DNA of 64,000 bases from GWE2-40-63 sp041664345 (GCA_041664345.1 JBAYKX010000001.1:1-64000), one strand, 5' to 3'; positions 53,561 through 63,299 are shown, counted from the first letter of the stretch. Notes: generated from the sequence alone by a model not told the origin. Numbers and translations: made by a program.

Positions 53561-54169
53561 TTAATAACCTGCGAACTCTCTTAATAATTCAATATAATAT
53601 TCTGATGACTTTTCATAATATTGAAATGCATAATCATATGTAAATTCCTTTTGTAAAAACGCATAATTACCTTCTAAATATCTTGTTTCATCAAGTGTAT
53701 AATAATCCGTTTCTGTTTTTTTTGTTCCATCTGCAGTACCATATCTATACCGTACTGTGAAACACTTTTGTTTGTTAAACTGATAGTCGTGATGCCAAAT
53801 TTCTACTAAAGATTTAAGTGTGTCTAATTCAGCATTACATATTGCTCTTGTTTGATCGCCATTAATTTCACCATCTTGTTGTCTTGAAAAGGCATTAACA
53901 ATATCTCTTTTAGTTTCCGATGATTTTATTGTCAATTGCAATGACAAATGAAATAAATTGCGCATATCGGGGCACGAATCAGGTGTTATACTAACAATTT
54001 CAGCATTAGTAAACCTACTTTCCAGATTTGTTTTGATTAACTTTTTTATTGATGATTCATTAACAGTTTTTGACTCATCAACAGTACTATTATTACCTTT
54101 GTCAACTTGAGCACAAGAAGTTATGCTTATTAAGATAATAACACATGACAAGGAGTTAATTCTTTTCAT
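53561..54169 (-). CDS. Hypothetical lipoprotein
   Basis: A 202-residue exported protein with a lipoprotein signal (IILISITSCAQVDK, lipidation at Cys19) and a mature domain I do not recognise. The mature part has Cys residues in DSCPDM, CNAEL and KCFTVRY and several Tyr-rich strands near the end. It is 76 bases from the two-TM coiled-coil gene on the same strand and A+T-rich like it, so the two may share an origin. Confidence 0.55.
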   Translation of the reverse strand: MKRINSLSCVIILISITSCAQVDKGNNSTVDESKTVNESSIKKLIKTNLESRFTNAEIVSITPDSCPDMRNLFHLSLQLTIKSSETKRDIVNAFSRQQDGEINGDQTRAICNAELDTLKSLVEIWHHDYQFNKQKCFTVRYRYGTADGTKKTETDYYTLDETRYLEGNYAFLQKEFTYDYAFQYYEKSSEYYIELLREFAGY

Positions 54170-54244
54170 AAATTCATTTTAGGTTTAATTACTTCAAATT
54201 CAAAGTTAACCAATTATTGTTTATAAAGTAAATTTAACAAAATA

Positions 54245-54361
54245 TTAATCACGTTCAATATACGGATGGTCTAAATCAATAAACCGCTTTTGATAAACGG
54301 TAAATGACTCCTCTGAACCATTAAATTTAACTATTATTTTATCGATAGATTTAATGTGCAT
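54245..54361 (-). CDS. Small open frame of 38 codons, uncertain
   Basis: It encodes MHIKSIDKIIVKFNGSEESF followed by TVYQKRFIDLDHPYIERD. The composition is that of a real soluble protein, with alternating hydrophobic and charged residues, unlike random translations nearby. It may be a small gene or the surviving end of a larger one. No relative is recognised. The rest of the 300-base gap between the lipoprotein and higA holds only a palindrome. Confidence 0.25.
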   Translation of the reverse strand: MHIKSIDKIIVKFNGSEESFTVYQKRFIDLDHPYIERD

Positions 54362-54407
54362 CGTTTGAATTATAATTTTGATGCAATTGGGTGACTTGGT
54401 GCCTTAG

Positions 54408-54425
54408 TCCCGATAGCTATCGGGA
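54408..54425. repeat. 18-bp perfect palindrome
   Basis: TCCCGATAGCTATCGGGA is a perfect palindrome, followed on the plus strand by TTTCTTTG. It lies just beyond the higA stop on the minus strand and may end that transcript, or be an interspersed repeat; a sequence of this form is common between Bacteroidota genes. Confidence 0.5.
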
Positions 54426-54473
54426 TTTCTTTGTTTATGGTTTTCGGAGTGAATTCAAACAATGGATGAAAAA

Positions 54474-54764
54474 TCAAGCTGTTTTTTTAGTTCTTAACAA
54501 AGCCAAATTATATTCTGTCTGCAAGCGCATCCAGAATTCGGCACTTATGCCAAGGACTCCTTCGATTTTCAGGGCGGTTTCTTCCCCAATATTGCGTTTA
54601 CCGTTCAAAATGTCGCTAATATGGCTTGGATATATCTGAAGCAACATGGCAAATTTTGATTTTTTAATGCCCCTGGCTTCAATTTCCATCGAAAGGACTT
54701 CTCCTGGGTGTAACAGAACATCTGTTTTAACCTCTTTTTCATCTGCACCAATAACCGTGTACAT
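54474..54764 (-). CDS. higA: HigA-type antitoxin (XRE helix-turn-helix)
   Basis: I use the ATG at 54764, giving 96 residues; the open frame is 22 codons longer and would overlap higB. The HTH reads GIKKSKFAMLLQIYPSHISD followed by ILNGKRNIGEETALKIEGVLG, typical of HigA/VapA-like antitoxins, with a starting segment VLLHPGEVLSMEIEARG. It would bind both the HigB toxin and the operator at 55141-55178. It starts 28 bases after the toxin stop, the toxin-first order normal for higBA. Confidence 0.87.
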   Translation of the reverse strand: MYTVIGADEKEVKTDVLLHPGEVLSMEIEARGIKKSKFAMLLQIYPSHISDILNGKRNIGEETALKIEGVLGISAEFWMRLQTEYNLALLRTKKTA

Positions 54765-54792
54765 TTTATGAGTAATAATAAGTTTAAAATAT

Positions 54793-55095
54793 TTATTGGT
54801 AGTGTTTAGAAAGTTCCTCGATATGTACAATCTCGATTACATCTTTAGTAATACGAAACTCTAACCGATAACTCTTATCAACTCTGACCGAAAAAAAACC
54901 TGATTTTTCTCCCTTTAATGATTCAAAGTTCAGGCCACGAAACTTAGACAATTCAACGGTATTGGAAACGTTTTTAAGTATCAACACCGTCTTTTTAAAT
55001 TTTGTTATTACAGCATCGCTGTATTTGGGTTTACCTTTTTGTGATTCCCCCGTATAGAGCTTTTCAAGGTACTGGCTTTCGAATTTTATAACCAT
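54793..55095 (-). CDS. higB: HigB-type toxin (RelE fold)
   Basis: The 100-residue basic protein matches the HigB/RelE-like mRNA-cleaving toxins: KFKKTVLILKNVSNTVELSK, FRGLNFESLKGEKSGFFSVRVDKSYRLEF, and a closing IEIVHIEELSKHYQ. HigB cuts ribosome-bound mRNA. The gene precedes its antitoxin and is controlled by an inverted repeat upstream. Confidence 0.88.
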   Translation of the reverse strand: MVIKFESQYLEKLYTGESQKGKPKYSDAVITKFKKTVLILKNVSNTVELSKFRGLNFESLKGEKSGFFSVRVDKSYRLEFRITKDVIEIVHIEELSKHYQ

Positions 55096-55132
55096 TTCAA
55101 GAAATAGTAGATTTAGGACGAATTACATACCA

Positions 55133-55178
55133 CAAATATAGTAATAAATTTTTATTACCATTAGATGGTAATAAAAAT
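55133..55178 (-). promoter_or_regulatory. higBA promoter and operator
   Basis: On the minus strand TATATTTG (55140-55133) fits the -7 consensus. Overlapping its upstream side are a 14-base-arm palindrome, arms 55148-55161 (ATTTTTATTACCAT) and 55165-55178, and a second, GTAATAAA (55141-55148) with TTTATTAC (55151-55158). Such nested repeats are the usual HigA binding sites, so the antitoxin likely represses here. The -33 element is not a clear TTTG. Confidence 0.75.
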
Positions 55179-55331
55179 AGAATTATCGTTTAAGTTATTA
55201 AAGTTTTCAACGATAGTTTTACCATTAAATATAATTTTAAGCATTTCTTCCTATCAGGAACAGTTATTTTATTAAATTTGACCAGTACCTAATCCAAATC
55301 ATGAAAATTATTCCTGTTTAAAAATATTTGA

Positions 55332-56870
55332 ATGTTAGTAAAAACCTACGGAAGCGCTGTTTTTGGAATTAATGCCACCACCATAACCGTTGAAGTGAAT
55401 ATTTCAATTGGGGTTGCTTTCCATTTGGTTGGTTTGCCCGATAGCGCCGTAAAAGAAAGCCAGCAGCGGATTAATGCCGCGCTTAAAAATAATGGTATTG
55501 AATTACCGGGCAAAAAAATTGTCATCAATATGGCGCCAGCCGACATCCGCAAAGAAGGCTCGGCGTACGATCTTACTTTGGCGGTTGGCATGATGGCCGC
55601 TTCAGGGCTGGTGTTGTCGGAGGAGCTTGAAAAATACATCATTATGGGCGAACTCTCGCTCGATGGCAGCCTTAACCCCATAAAAGGAGTGCTGCCCATT
55701 GCCATAAAAGCACGCGAGGAGGGCTTTATTGGTTTTATTTTACCCAAGCAAAATGCCCGCGAAGCTGCGGTGGTAAATAACCTCGATGTAATTGGTGTTG
55801 AAAACATTACCCAAGTGGTTGATTTCCTGAACGGAAAATTGAAAATAGAACCCACCATAGTAAATACCCGAGAGGAATTTTATGCGGGCCTTGAGCACTA
55901 TGAAACCGATTTTTCCGATGTGCGTGGGCAGGAAAACGTAAAGCGGGCCATGGAAATAGCCGCAGCCGGCGGTCATAACATTATCATGATTGGGCCTCCC
56001 GGTGCCGGAAAAACCATGTTGGCCAAACGGATTGCCTCCATCCTTCCGCCGTTTACCTTGCAGGAAGCGTTGGAAACCACCAAGATTCATTCCGTTGCCG
56101 GGAAAATTGACAACCACACCGCCCTAATGACCACCAGGCCTTTTCGCAGCCCGCACCATACAATTTCTGACGTTGCTTTAGTTGGCGGAGGCACGTATCC
56201 GCAACCCGGTGAAATTTCGCTGGCCCATAACGGCGTATTGTTTTTAGATGAATTGCCTGAATTTCAGCGCACGGTATTGGAAGTAATGCGTCAACCGCTT
56301 GAGGATAGGGTGATTACCATTTCGCGGGCCAAATTCTCGGTGGAGTATCCGGCCAGTTTTATGCTGGTGGCCAGCATGAACCCTTGTCCCTGTGGATATT
56401 ATAACCATCCCGAGAAAGATTGTGTTTGCTCATCTGGAATCCGGCAAAAGTATTTGAATAAGATTTCGGGCCCCCTGCTCGACCGGATTGACATCCATAT
56501 TGAAGTGGTGCCTGTACCGTTTGAGAAACTCTCAGGGAAAGAAGCCCTGGAAAGCAGTCATGCCATCAGGGAACGGGTAACTAAAGCCCGGGAAACCCAA
56601 ATGGAACGATTTAAGGACTTGACCGGCATTCACAACAATGCACAAATGAGCACCCGACTTATCCGCAAGTATTGCCAATTAGACGCCACCGGTTCGCAAT
56701 TGATAAAAACAGCCATGGAAAAAGTGGGTCTTTCGGCACGGGCTTACGATCGTATTTTAAAGGTTTCGCGCACTATTGCTGATTTGGAAGGTAGCGAATC
56801 GATTCAGCCGCATCACTTGGCCGAAGCTATCCAATACCGAAGTTTGGACCGGGATAATTGGGGAAGTTGA
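55332..56870 (+). CDS. YifB/ComM-type Mg-chelatase-like AAA+ ATPase
   Basis: The 512-residue protein has a Lon-like N-terminal domain (AVFGINATTITVEVNISIG, GLPDSAVKESQQRI) followed by a Mg-chelatase-type AAA+ ATPase with Walker A GPPGAGKTMLAKR, FLDELPEF as Walker B, and a cysteine loop NPCPCGYYNHPEKDCVCS. The C-terminal domain (MEKVGLSARAYDRILKVSRT) is typical. ComM homologues drive branch migration during natural transformation; the family is also present in non-competent bacteria. TAAATTTG at 55273-55280 is a likely -7 box. Confidence 0.93.
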   Translation: MLVKTYGSAVFGINATTITVEVNISIGVAFHLVGLPDSAVKESQQRINAALKNNGIELPGKKIVINMAPADIRKEGSAYDLTLAVGMMAASGLVLSEELEKYIIMGELSLDGSLNPIKGVLPIAIKAREEGFIGFILPKQNAREAAVVNNLDVIGVENITQVVDFLNGKLKIEPTIVNTREEFYAGLEHYETDFSDVRGQENVKRAMEIAAAGGHNIIMIGPPGAGKTMLAKRIASILPPFTLQEALETTKIHSVAGKIDNHTALMTTRPFRSPHHTISDVALVGGGTYPQPGEISLAHNGVLFLDELPEFQRTVLEVMRQPLEDRVITISRAKFSVEYPASFMLVASMNPCPCGYYNHPEKDCVCSSGIRQKYLNKISGPLLDRIDIHIEVVPVPFEKLSGKEALESSHAIRERVTKARETQMERFKDLTGIHNNAQMSTRLIRKYCQLDATGSQLIKTAMEKVGLSARAYDRILKVSRTIADLEGSESIQPHHLAEAIQYRSLDRDNWGS

Positions 56871-57076
56871 AATTTCAATTATCAATTGTCAATTAGCAAT
56901 GAGTAATTAACAATGAGTAAATCAAGAACTTACTATGAGTATAATGCTTTAGTGGGTTTTCAAAAAAAAGGGTTACTAATCCATACCAATATATTGACGG
57001 CAACTACAAAAACATTGATCAATGAAACGTGCTAAAGCTTGGCATTTCTTATTTTTACGTTTTTAAAACAAACCTT

Positions 57077-58171
57077 TTGAAAATAAAAGTTTCCATAATT
57101 TCACTCATTGTACCATTCAGCTTTTGGTGCAGTTGGGTTACCGCTCAAACAGCACCCAAATATTCGAATGAATTTTTGAGTATTGGGGTTGGAGCCCGTT
57201 CGTTTGCCATGTCGAATACTTCCGTTGCTTCCGTTTCCGGGATTACTTCTGTTTACTGGAATCCTGCGGCATTGGTTACGTTAAGCAAATCGGTAAATTT
57301 GGGGTTAATGCATTCTGAATATTTTGCGGGCTTGTCGCAATACGATTTTGGTGCTATTGCCTTTAAATCGGATGAAAACTCGAGCTTTGGCATTTCCTTT
57401 ATCCGGTTTGGGGTTGACAATATACCAAATACATTGGCATTGATTGATAGAGATGGAAATATCCGGTTCGACCGTATTCAGCCGTTTTCAATTGCCGACT
57501 ATGCAGTAACTTTTACTTATGCCCGGCAATTAGCTATTAAAGGGTTGAGCGTAGGAGGGAATGCCAAAATAATTCGCCGTATTGGGGGCGATTTTGCCAG
57601 TGCCTGGGGTTTTGGTGTTGATTTGGCGGCTCATTACCAGTTTAACCTTTGGCAATTCGGTATTATGGCCCGCGACATTACAACCACTATAAATTCATGG
57701 ACTTTTTATACCGAAAATCTGGAGGAAGTTTTTAAAATGACCGGAAATGTTATTCCTACCAGCAGCACTGAAATAACCTTGCCCCGATTTATTTTAGGAG
57801 CAGCCAGAACCTTCAATTTTGGAAAAAAATGGGGTGCTTTGGCAGAAATAAATTTAGACCTTTCTACCGATGGTAAACGAAATGTTTTGTTGAAAGGCGA
57901 TCCGTTTAGTATTGATCCTCATTTGGGAGTTGAATTCCACTACCAGAAACTAATATTTTTGCGGGCCGGAATTGGCAATATTCAGCAGGAATACGAAGGG
58001 GGTAAACATACCACCTTACAACCTAATATGGGCATTGGTATAAGCTATCGGGATTTTTCGGTCGATTATGCGTTAACCGATTTGGGAAATCTTTCGGCAG
58101 CGGGATACTCCCATGTTTTTAGCCTTACTTATAGTTTCGATAAAACAAAAGGAAACCAGCCTAAGCTTTAA
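57077..58171 (+). CDS. PorV/PorQ-family T9SS-associated outer-membrane protein
   Basis: I start at the TTG at 57077 because it opens a clean signal peptide (KIKVSIISLIVPFSFWCSWVTAQ); the GTG at 57029 would add 16 residues. The mature part begins KYSNEFLSIGVGARSFAMSN and SGITSVYWNPAALVTL, the FadL-like opening of PorV/PorQ proteins, and continues as a beta-barrel. PorV shuttles T9SS cargo to the sortase. The gene is directly followed by a C25 (PorU2-like) protease, four bases away, which supports a paired role. Confidence 0.85.
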   Translation: MKIKVSIISLIVPFSFWCSWVTAQTAPKYSNEFLSIGVGARSFAMSNTSVASVSGITSVYWNPAALVTLSKSVNLGLMHSEYFAGLSQYDFGAIAFKSDENSSFGISFIRFGVDNIPNTLALIDRDGNIRFDRIQPFSIADYAVTFTYARQLAIKGLSVGGNAKIIRRIGGDFASAWGFGVDLAAHYQFNLWQFGIMARDITTTINSWTFYTENLEEVFKMTGNVIPTSSTEITLPRFILGAARTFNFGKKWGALAEINLDLSTDGKRNVLLKGDPFSIDPHLGVEFHYQKLIFLRAGIGNIQQEYEGGKHTTLQPNMGIGISYRDFSVDYALTDLGNLSAAGYSHVFSLTYSFDKTKGNQPKL

Positions 58172-58175
58172 AAGT

Positions 58176-61100
58176 ATGCAACCATCCATAAATATAATTC
58201 TAAAACGAATCCTTGTTGTTTTGCTCTATTTCAGCACGAGTATTTCAATGGCTCAAAACTATGGCAACGAATGGATAGCAATGAATCAAACGTATTATCG
58301 GTTCAGCATTCCCACAACTGGTATTTATCACATTACCCTGCAACAATTGCAGCAAGCGGGAGTGCCTGTAAACAGTAATAATCCGCAGAATATTCAGCTT
58401 TTTTACAACGGACAGGAAATACCTTGTTACATAAAAGGTGAAAGTACCGGACTGCTTGAATACATTGAGTTTTTTGCTCAAAAAAATACTGGCTGGTTTG
58501 ATGTAGAAATATACGATAAACCGGAAAATCAGACCAACCCTTACTATAGCATGATTACTGATACGGCAGCGGTTTTTATAACCTGGAATAGCAGCTTTAG
58601 TAATCGCCGCATGACCTTAGAAACGGATCAGAATTTTACAGGGTATTCCGCAGCACCGTATTGTCGATACCAATCGCTGGTTCAATATACAGGGAGATAC
58701 TTTGAATCGTGGCCCGATTGTCAATATACTGAGGCCGAAGGCTGGGCCGATAATAATGCAATTAGCCTTGGAAACACAGTAACGAAAAATATTTCCACGC
58801 CGAAATGTGTGGCAAACGGTTCTCCCGTATCTATAGATTGGTCATTACTTACATACTCTGTTAATTCGCATCACCTAAAAATAACAGGGCCAGACTTTAT
58901 TACCGATACTATTTTCAGTACTTACAAAACCATTAAAAAAAGCTATTCATTGACTAATATTACGCTCAGCAGTCAAACTCCCATTAATTTTGAAAGCATT
59001 AACGATGTGAACGCGCTTACTGATTATTCTGCGGTTTCATATATCTCTATTACTTATCCCCGCTCGTTTGCCAACATTACTGAAAACAGTTTTTTATTCA
59101 GCCTTCCAGCCTCGCCTTCAAGAAAAACCTACCTGGAGTTTCCGGGCTTGAGTTCGGGTAATTATTCGCTTTTTGATGTGTCGCGGGGAATCAAAATTTC
59201 AGTTATTTCGGAAGGTGGATTGCACAAATCCTTGGTTCCTGCATCGGCCAATGAAATTCAACTCGTACTGGTTAAGAACGAAGGATTGTTACTACCTACC
59301 CAAATTCGTTTGTCGGTAATGGTGAACCACGCTTCAAAAAATAAGCAACATCTCATTTTAAGCCATCCAAAGCTTTGGGTGCAAGCTGAGGAATATGCCA
59401 ATTATAGGCAGGCTTACCTCATAAACGCCGAATATTTGTACGACCAGTTTGGTTATGGCATCCGCAAACACCCAATAGCTATCAGGTATTTCCTGCGGTA
59501 CATTGTTTCCAACTGGACTACCTTGCCTACTGATTTGTTCATTATTGGTAAAGGGGTGAATATAGGGCCAAGAGAATCGAATAGTATAGTAGAAACAAGA
59601 AATAATCCAGCAGCATTCAATGCCAGTTTGGTTCCGTCGATGGGTTATACAGCCAGCGATGAATTACTGGGTATGGGAGTGAAAGGAACCAGGTTGGAAT
59701 CATTTATACCCATCGGAAGGTTGGCCGCACAAAATGGCAGTCAGGTAAGTAACTATTTGGAAAAAGTTCAACAGTTTGAACAGAATGAACCGGCGGAATG
59801 GATGAAACACCTGATTCATTTTGGTGGAGGCATAAATAACAGCGAACAAAACCTATTCGAAGATTACTTAAATTCATACCGGTTAATTGCCAACGACACC
59901 TTATTTGGAGGGTATGTTTCCACCTTTTTAAAAAAATCGTCCGATCCCATTACCATTTCAAGAAATGATAGCATAACCGGATTAGTAAATAATGGAGTTA
60001 GCCTGATGACCTTTTTTGGTCACGGTTCCGCTAGCGGATTTGACCAAAACATTGATGATCCATCGGCTTACCAAAATCAAGGTAAATATCCTTTGATGTT
60101 AGCCAATTCCTGCTACTCGGGCGATATCCATTTATACAGTCAATACAGCACAAGCGAAAATTGGGTATTTATCCCTGAAAAAGGGGCTATCGGTTTTTTA
60201 GCCATGGTAGGACAAGGTTATCCTTCCTATTTAAATATGTTTACTACCCAATTTTACCGGCAATTAAGCAGTCTATCGTATGGCAAACCCATTGGCAGTA
60301 TCATTAATGAGGCAAAAAAAGCCATGCAGGTAAATGCTACTTTGGGTCATATTTTTAACGAAACCGTTCACTCATTTACGCTGCATGGTGATCCTGCGGT
60401 GGTATTGAATAGTTTTCCTTTGCCCGATTTGAGCATGATTCCCGAGCAGGTTTTCTTCACACCGGCGAATATTACCACAGAACAGGATTCGTTTTACATA
60501 AATGTGGTACCTGTTAATATTAGCAGGACAAGTTCTCAACCTTTTATTATTGATGTGCAACGCACCTTTCAGGATGGCGGTTCTGCGAATTATCAGGCGG
60601 TTGTTAATGGCCTCTTTTATAAAGATACCGTTAGGATTAAATTACCGGTTGATTTTATTAAAGGACAAGGGTTGAATGAATTTTTTATCCGGTTAGATGT
60701 CCAAAACCAATGGGAAGAGTTGAGCGAATTGAACAATACAGCATCAGTAAATACCTTTATTTCGAGCTCCGATATTATTCCGGTAATTCCTTATGAGTAC
60801 AGCGTTTATCCACTTACCAACCCAATACTAAAAGCCAGTACCGGCAATGCTTTAAGCGTTGAACAAACCAGCATTTTTGAGATAGATACTACCCAGCTTT
60901 TTAACAGCCCATTGCTTATTAGCCAGGAAATAACTCATTCCGGAGGTGTGGTAGAATGGCAACCCGGCATTAGTTTTAACCAACAAACTCCTTATTTTTG
61001 GAGGGCTGGCAAAAAAAATACCAGTGAACCCATGAAATGGTCAACCAGCTCGTTTGCGGTTGAAGCGGGTAAAAGCGGTTGGCAGCAAAAAAATATGGGT

Positions 61101-63101
61101 CAATTAGTAGCGAATCAATACAAATTTATTGAGCCAAATGCATCAAGCAATAAGTTTGAGTTTGCCATAGCGCCTAAATCAGTGCGTTGCCATAATATTG
61201 GAAGCCCTAATAGTAGCAACTATACTGATATTGGATATGAAGTGGATGGAATCGGTGATTATTCATCGTGTGAAGCCGCCAGTGCCTTATTGGTAGCGGT
61301 GATTGATTCTACTACCCTAATCCCTTGGCAATCGGACCGGGGTGATTTTGGCCAAGGCAATTATCCTAAATGCAGTTCCCGAAACCGTCCTGATAATTAC
61401 TATGTCTTCCACCTATCTTCCGTTCAAGCGGATTTAGATGCATCCTTGGATAATTTGGTAAATCTAATTGAAAACGAAGTACCTGATGGGTTTTACATCC
61501 TTATTTATTCATTTATTGCTGGTAATTTTCAGTTATGGCGAGAGCGGCATTATGAAGCATTATTGGAATGGGGAGCCAGCAATGACATCCGTTTTTTGCA
61601 AAACAACCAGCCCTATATTTTCTTTAGCCAAAAAGGAAATCCTTCGCTGGGGCAGGAAGTATCTGGTACTTCCACTGAGACCATTGATTTATATACCGAC
61701 ATTAAATCGAATTTCACTTACGGTACTATCGCCAGCATTCCTGTAGGACCCTCCACTCAATGGAAAACTCTTTCGTGGAATTTTACTACTGTTGAAGCTA
61801 ATCCAAACGAAGTAGCCAATTTGCAGGTTTATGGCATCGACCCTTTCGGAAATTCAATCCTTTTAATGGATTCCATTACTCAAAATGAAACGGACTTATC
61901 CTCAATCAGTGCCAATTCATATCCCTATATAAAGCTTCAATTTTATACCCGCGATGAAGAGTATGAAACGCCAGCGCAGCTAAAATCATGGAAAGTACTG
62001 TATGAACCGGTAACCGATTTGGCTATCAATCCACAAAAAGAGTGGAGCTTTTACAGCGATTCCATTCAGGAAGGCGATAAATGCAGGGTAAAAGTGGCCT
62101 TTGAAAATATTGGCCCGATTGCTGTTGATAGTTTATTGGTTAGCTACTGGCTTTTGGATGCAGCCAACAATCAACAATCCATCAGCCGGCACAGGGTTAG
62201 CCCATTGGCAGCAGGAGAATCTGTTATTGATTCTGTTGAGTTTAATACACTCAACCATCGGGGAAAAAACCAACTTTGGATAGAAATAAATCCGGAAACA
62301 ACTTCGCAGGCTGGGTTCGACCAATTGGAACAATATCATTTCAATAATTTGGCAAACAAACCCTTTTATGTGCAAAAAGATGAACGAAACCCGCTGCTCG
62401 ATGTTACTTTCGATGGAATCCATATTATGGATGGTGATTTAGTGTCAGCAAAACCGGAAATAATGGTCCAACTCAACGATGAAAATAAGTTTATTATCTT
62501 GAATGACACCTCGCTTTTTAGTTTGTATATCAAATCGCGGCAAACAGGTATTGAAAATAAGCTGGATATAACCGGCAATCCGGACATCAGTTTTATTCCG
62601 GCTCAATTGCCCGAAAACAAAGCTCATATTAGGTATCAGGCAAATTTTACGCAGGACGGCACCTACGAACTTCGGGTGCAAGCTAAAGATGCTACTGGCA
62701 ATGAATCAGGACTTTACGATTACTTGATATCGTTTCAGGTCATCAATGAAAATACCATAACCAACGTGTTTAACTATCCCAATCCGTTCAGCACTTCCAC
62801 ACAGTTTGTTTTTGAACTTACCGGAAGCGAAATTCCCGATGAACTGCGCATTGAAATACTCACTGTTACTGGGAAAATTGTTAAGGTAATTTACATGGAA
62901 GAACTTGGCCCCATTACCATTGGTAAAAATATTACGCAATATACCTGGAATGGCACCGATATGTTTGGCGATGCTTTAGCAAATGGGGTTTATTTTTACC
63001 GGGTTTTTGCGCGTATGCAGGGTAAAGAACTAAAAATGCGCGATACGGGAACCAATCAATATTTTAAAAACGGGTTTGGTAAAATGTATTTGATGCGGTG
63101 A
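58176..63101 (+). CDS. Very large C25-family protease, PorU2-like T9SS sortase candidate
   Basis: I use the ATG at 58176 (1641 residues); the open frame starts 21 codons earlier inside the previous gene. After a signal peptide (KRILVVLLYFSTSISMAQ) comes an N-terminal Ig-like part. The gingipain-type C25 domain lies at about 410-770, with catalytic His in TFFGHGSASG and Cys in MLANSCYSGD. About 900 residues of beta-rich domains follow, then a C-terminal FlgD-like Ig fold with NYPNPFSTSTQFVFEL and YTWNGTDMFGDALANGVYFYR. PorU cleaves T9SS tails. This protein is longer than PorU and matches what is annotated as PorU2 in other genomes, always near a PorV-like gene. The sortase role is inferred. 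Confidence 0.82.
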   Translation: MQPSINIILKRILVVLLYFSTSISMAQNYGNEWIAMNQTYYRFSIPTTGIYHITLQQLQQAGVPVNSNNPQNIQLFYNGQEIPCYIKGESTGLLEYIEFFAQKNTGWFDVEIYDKPENQTNPYYSMITDTAAVFITWNSSFSNRRMTLETDQNFTGYSAAPYCRYQSLVQYTGRYFESWPDCQYTEAEGWADNNAISLGNTVTKNISTPKCVANGSPVSIDWSLLTYSVNSHHLKITGPDFITDTIFSTYKTIKKSYSLTNITLSSQTPINFESINDVNALTDYSAVSYISITYPRSFANITENSFLFSLPASPSRKTYLEFPGLSSGNYSLFDVSRGIKISVISEGGLHKSLVPASANEIQLVLVKNEGLLLPTQIRLSVMVNHASKNKQHLILSHPKLWVQAEEYANYRQAYLINAEYLYDQFGYGIRKHPIAIRYFLRYIVSNWTTLPTDLFIIGKGVNIGPRESNSIVETRNNPAAFNASLVPSMGYTASDELLGMGVKGTRLESFIPIGRLAAQNGSQVSNYLEKVQQFEQNEPAEWMKHLIHFGGGINNSEQNLFEDYLNSYRLIANDTLFGGYVSTFLKKSSDPITISRNDSITGLVNNGVSLMTFFGHGSASGFDQNIDDPSAYQNQGKYPLMLANSCYSGDIHLYSQYSTSENWVFIPEKGAIGFLAMVGQGYPSYLNMFTTQFYRQLSSLSYGKPIGSIINEAKKAMQVNATLGHIFNETVHSFTLHGDPAVVLNSFPLPDLSMIPEQVFFTPANITTEQDSFYINVVPVNISRTSSQPFIIDVQRTFQDGGSANYQAVVNGLFYKDTVRIKLPVDFIKGQGLNEFFIRLDVQNQWEELSELNNTASVNTFISSSDIIPVIPYEYSVYPLTNPILKASTGNALSVEQTSIFEIDTTQLFNSPLLISQEITHSGGVVEWQPGISFNQQTPYFWRAGKKNTSEPMKWSTSSFAVEAGKSGWQQKNMGQLVANQYKFIEPNASSNKFEFAIAPKSVRCHNIGSPNSSNYTDIGYEVDGIGDYSSCEAASALLVAVIDSTTLIPWQSDRGDFGQGNYPKCSSRNRPDNYYVFHLSSVQADLDASLDNLVNLIENEVPDGFYILIYSFIAGNFQLWRERHYEALLEWGASNDIRFLQNNQPYIFFSQKGNPSLGQEVSGTSTETIDLYTDIKSNFTYGTIASIPVGPSTQWKTLSWNFTTVEANPNEVANLQVYGIDPFGNSILLMDSITQNETDLSSISANSYPYIKLQFYTRDEEYETPAQLKSWKVLYEPVTDLAINPQKEWSFYSDSIQEGDKCRVKVAFENIGPIAVDSLLVSYWLLDAANNQQSISRHRVSPLAAGESVIDSVEFNTLNHRGKNQLWIEINPETTSQAGFDQLEQYHFNNLANKPFYVQKDERNPLLDVTFDGIHIMDGDLVSAKPEIMVQLNDENKFIILNDTSLFSLYIKSRQTGIENKLDITGNPDISFIPAQLPENKAHIRYQANFTQDGTYELRVQAKDATGNESGLYDYLISFQVINENTITNVFNYPNPFSTSTQFVFELTGSEIPDELRIEILTVTGKIVKVIYMEELGPITIGKNITQYTWNGTDMFGDALANGVYFYRVFARMQGKELKMRDTGTNQYFKNGFGKMYLMR

Positions 63102-63109
63102 TAAACGGA

Positions 63110-63215
63110 TGGACGGTGAAAAGGTGACAAGGTGACAAGGTAACAGGGTGAAAAAAAGGGAAGGTGGAAAGGTGGAAAGGTTACAAGGTGAAAAAAAGGG
63201 AAGATGGAACTTGCA
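63110..63215. repeat. Purine-rich minisatellite
   Basis: Repeated units of the form AAGGTGACAAGG, AAGGTGGAA and GTGAAAAAAAGGGAAG (two near-identical copies of the last, about 63147-63162 and 63190-63205) fill the gap after the C25 protease gene. The same unit family occurs at 14134-14178. No coding frame is present. The remaining bases to the next gene show nothing else. Confidence 0.6.
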
Positions 63216-63299
63216 GCGCTCCGCAAAAGCGAGACAAGCCGGTGCGAGAAAGTTACAGAATAAACCCGCATTGCTTATGATATAAGTGTTGTAGGCTGC

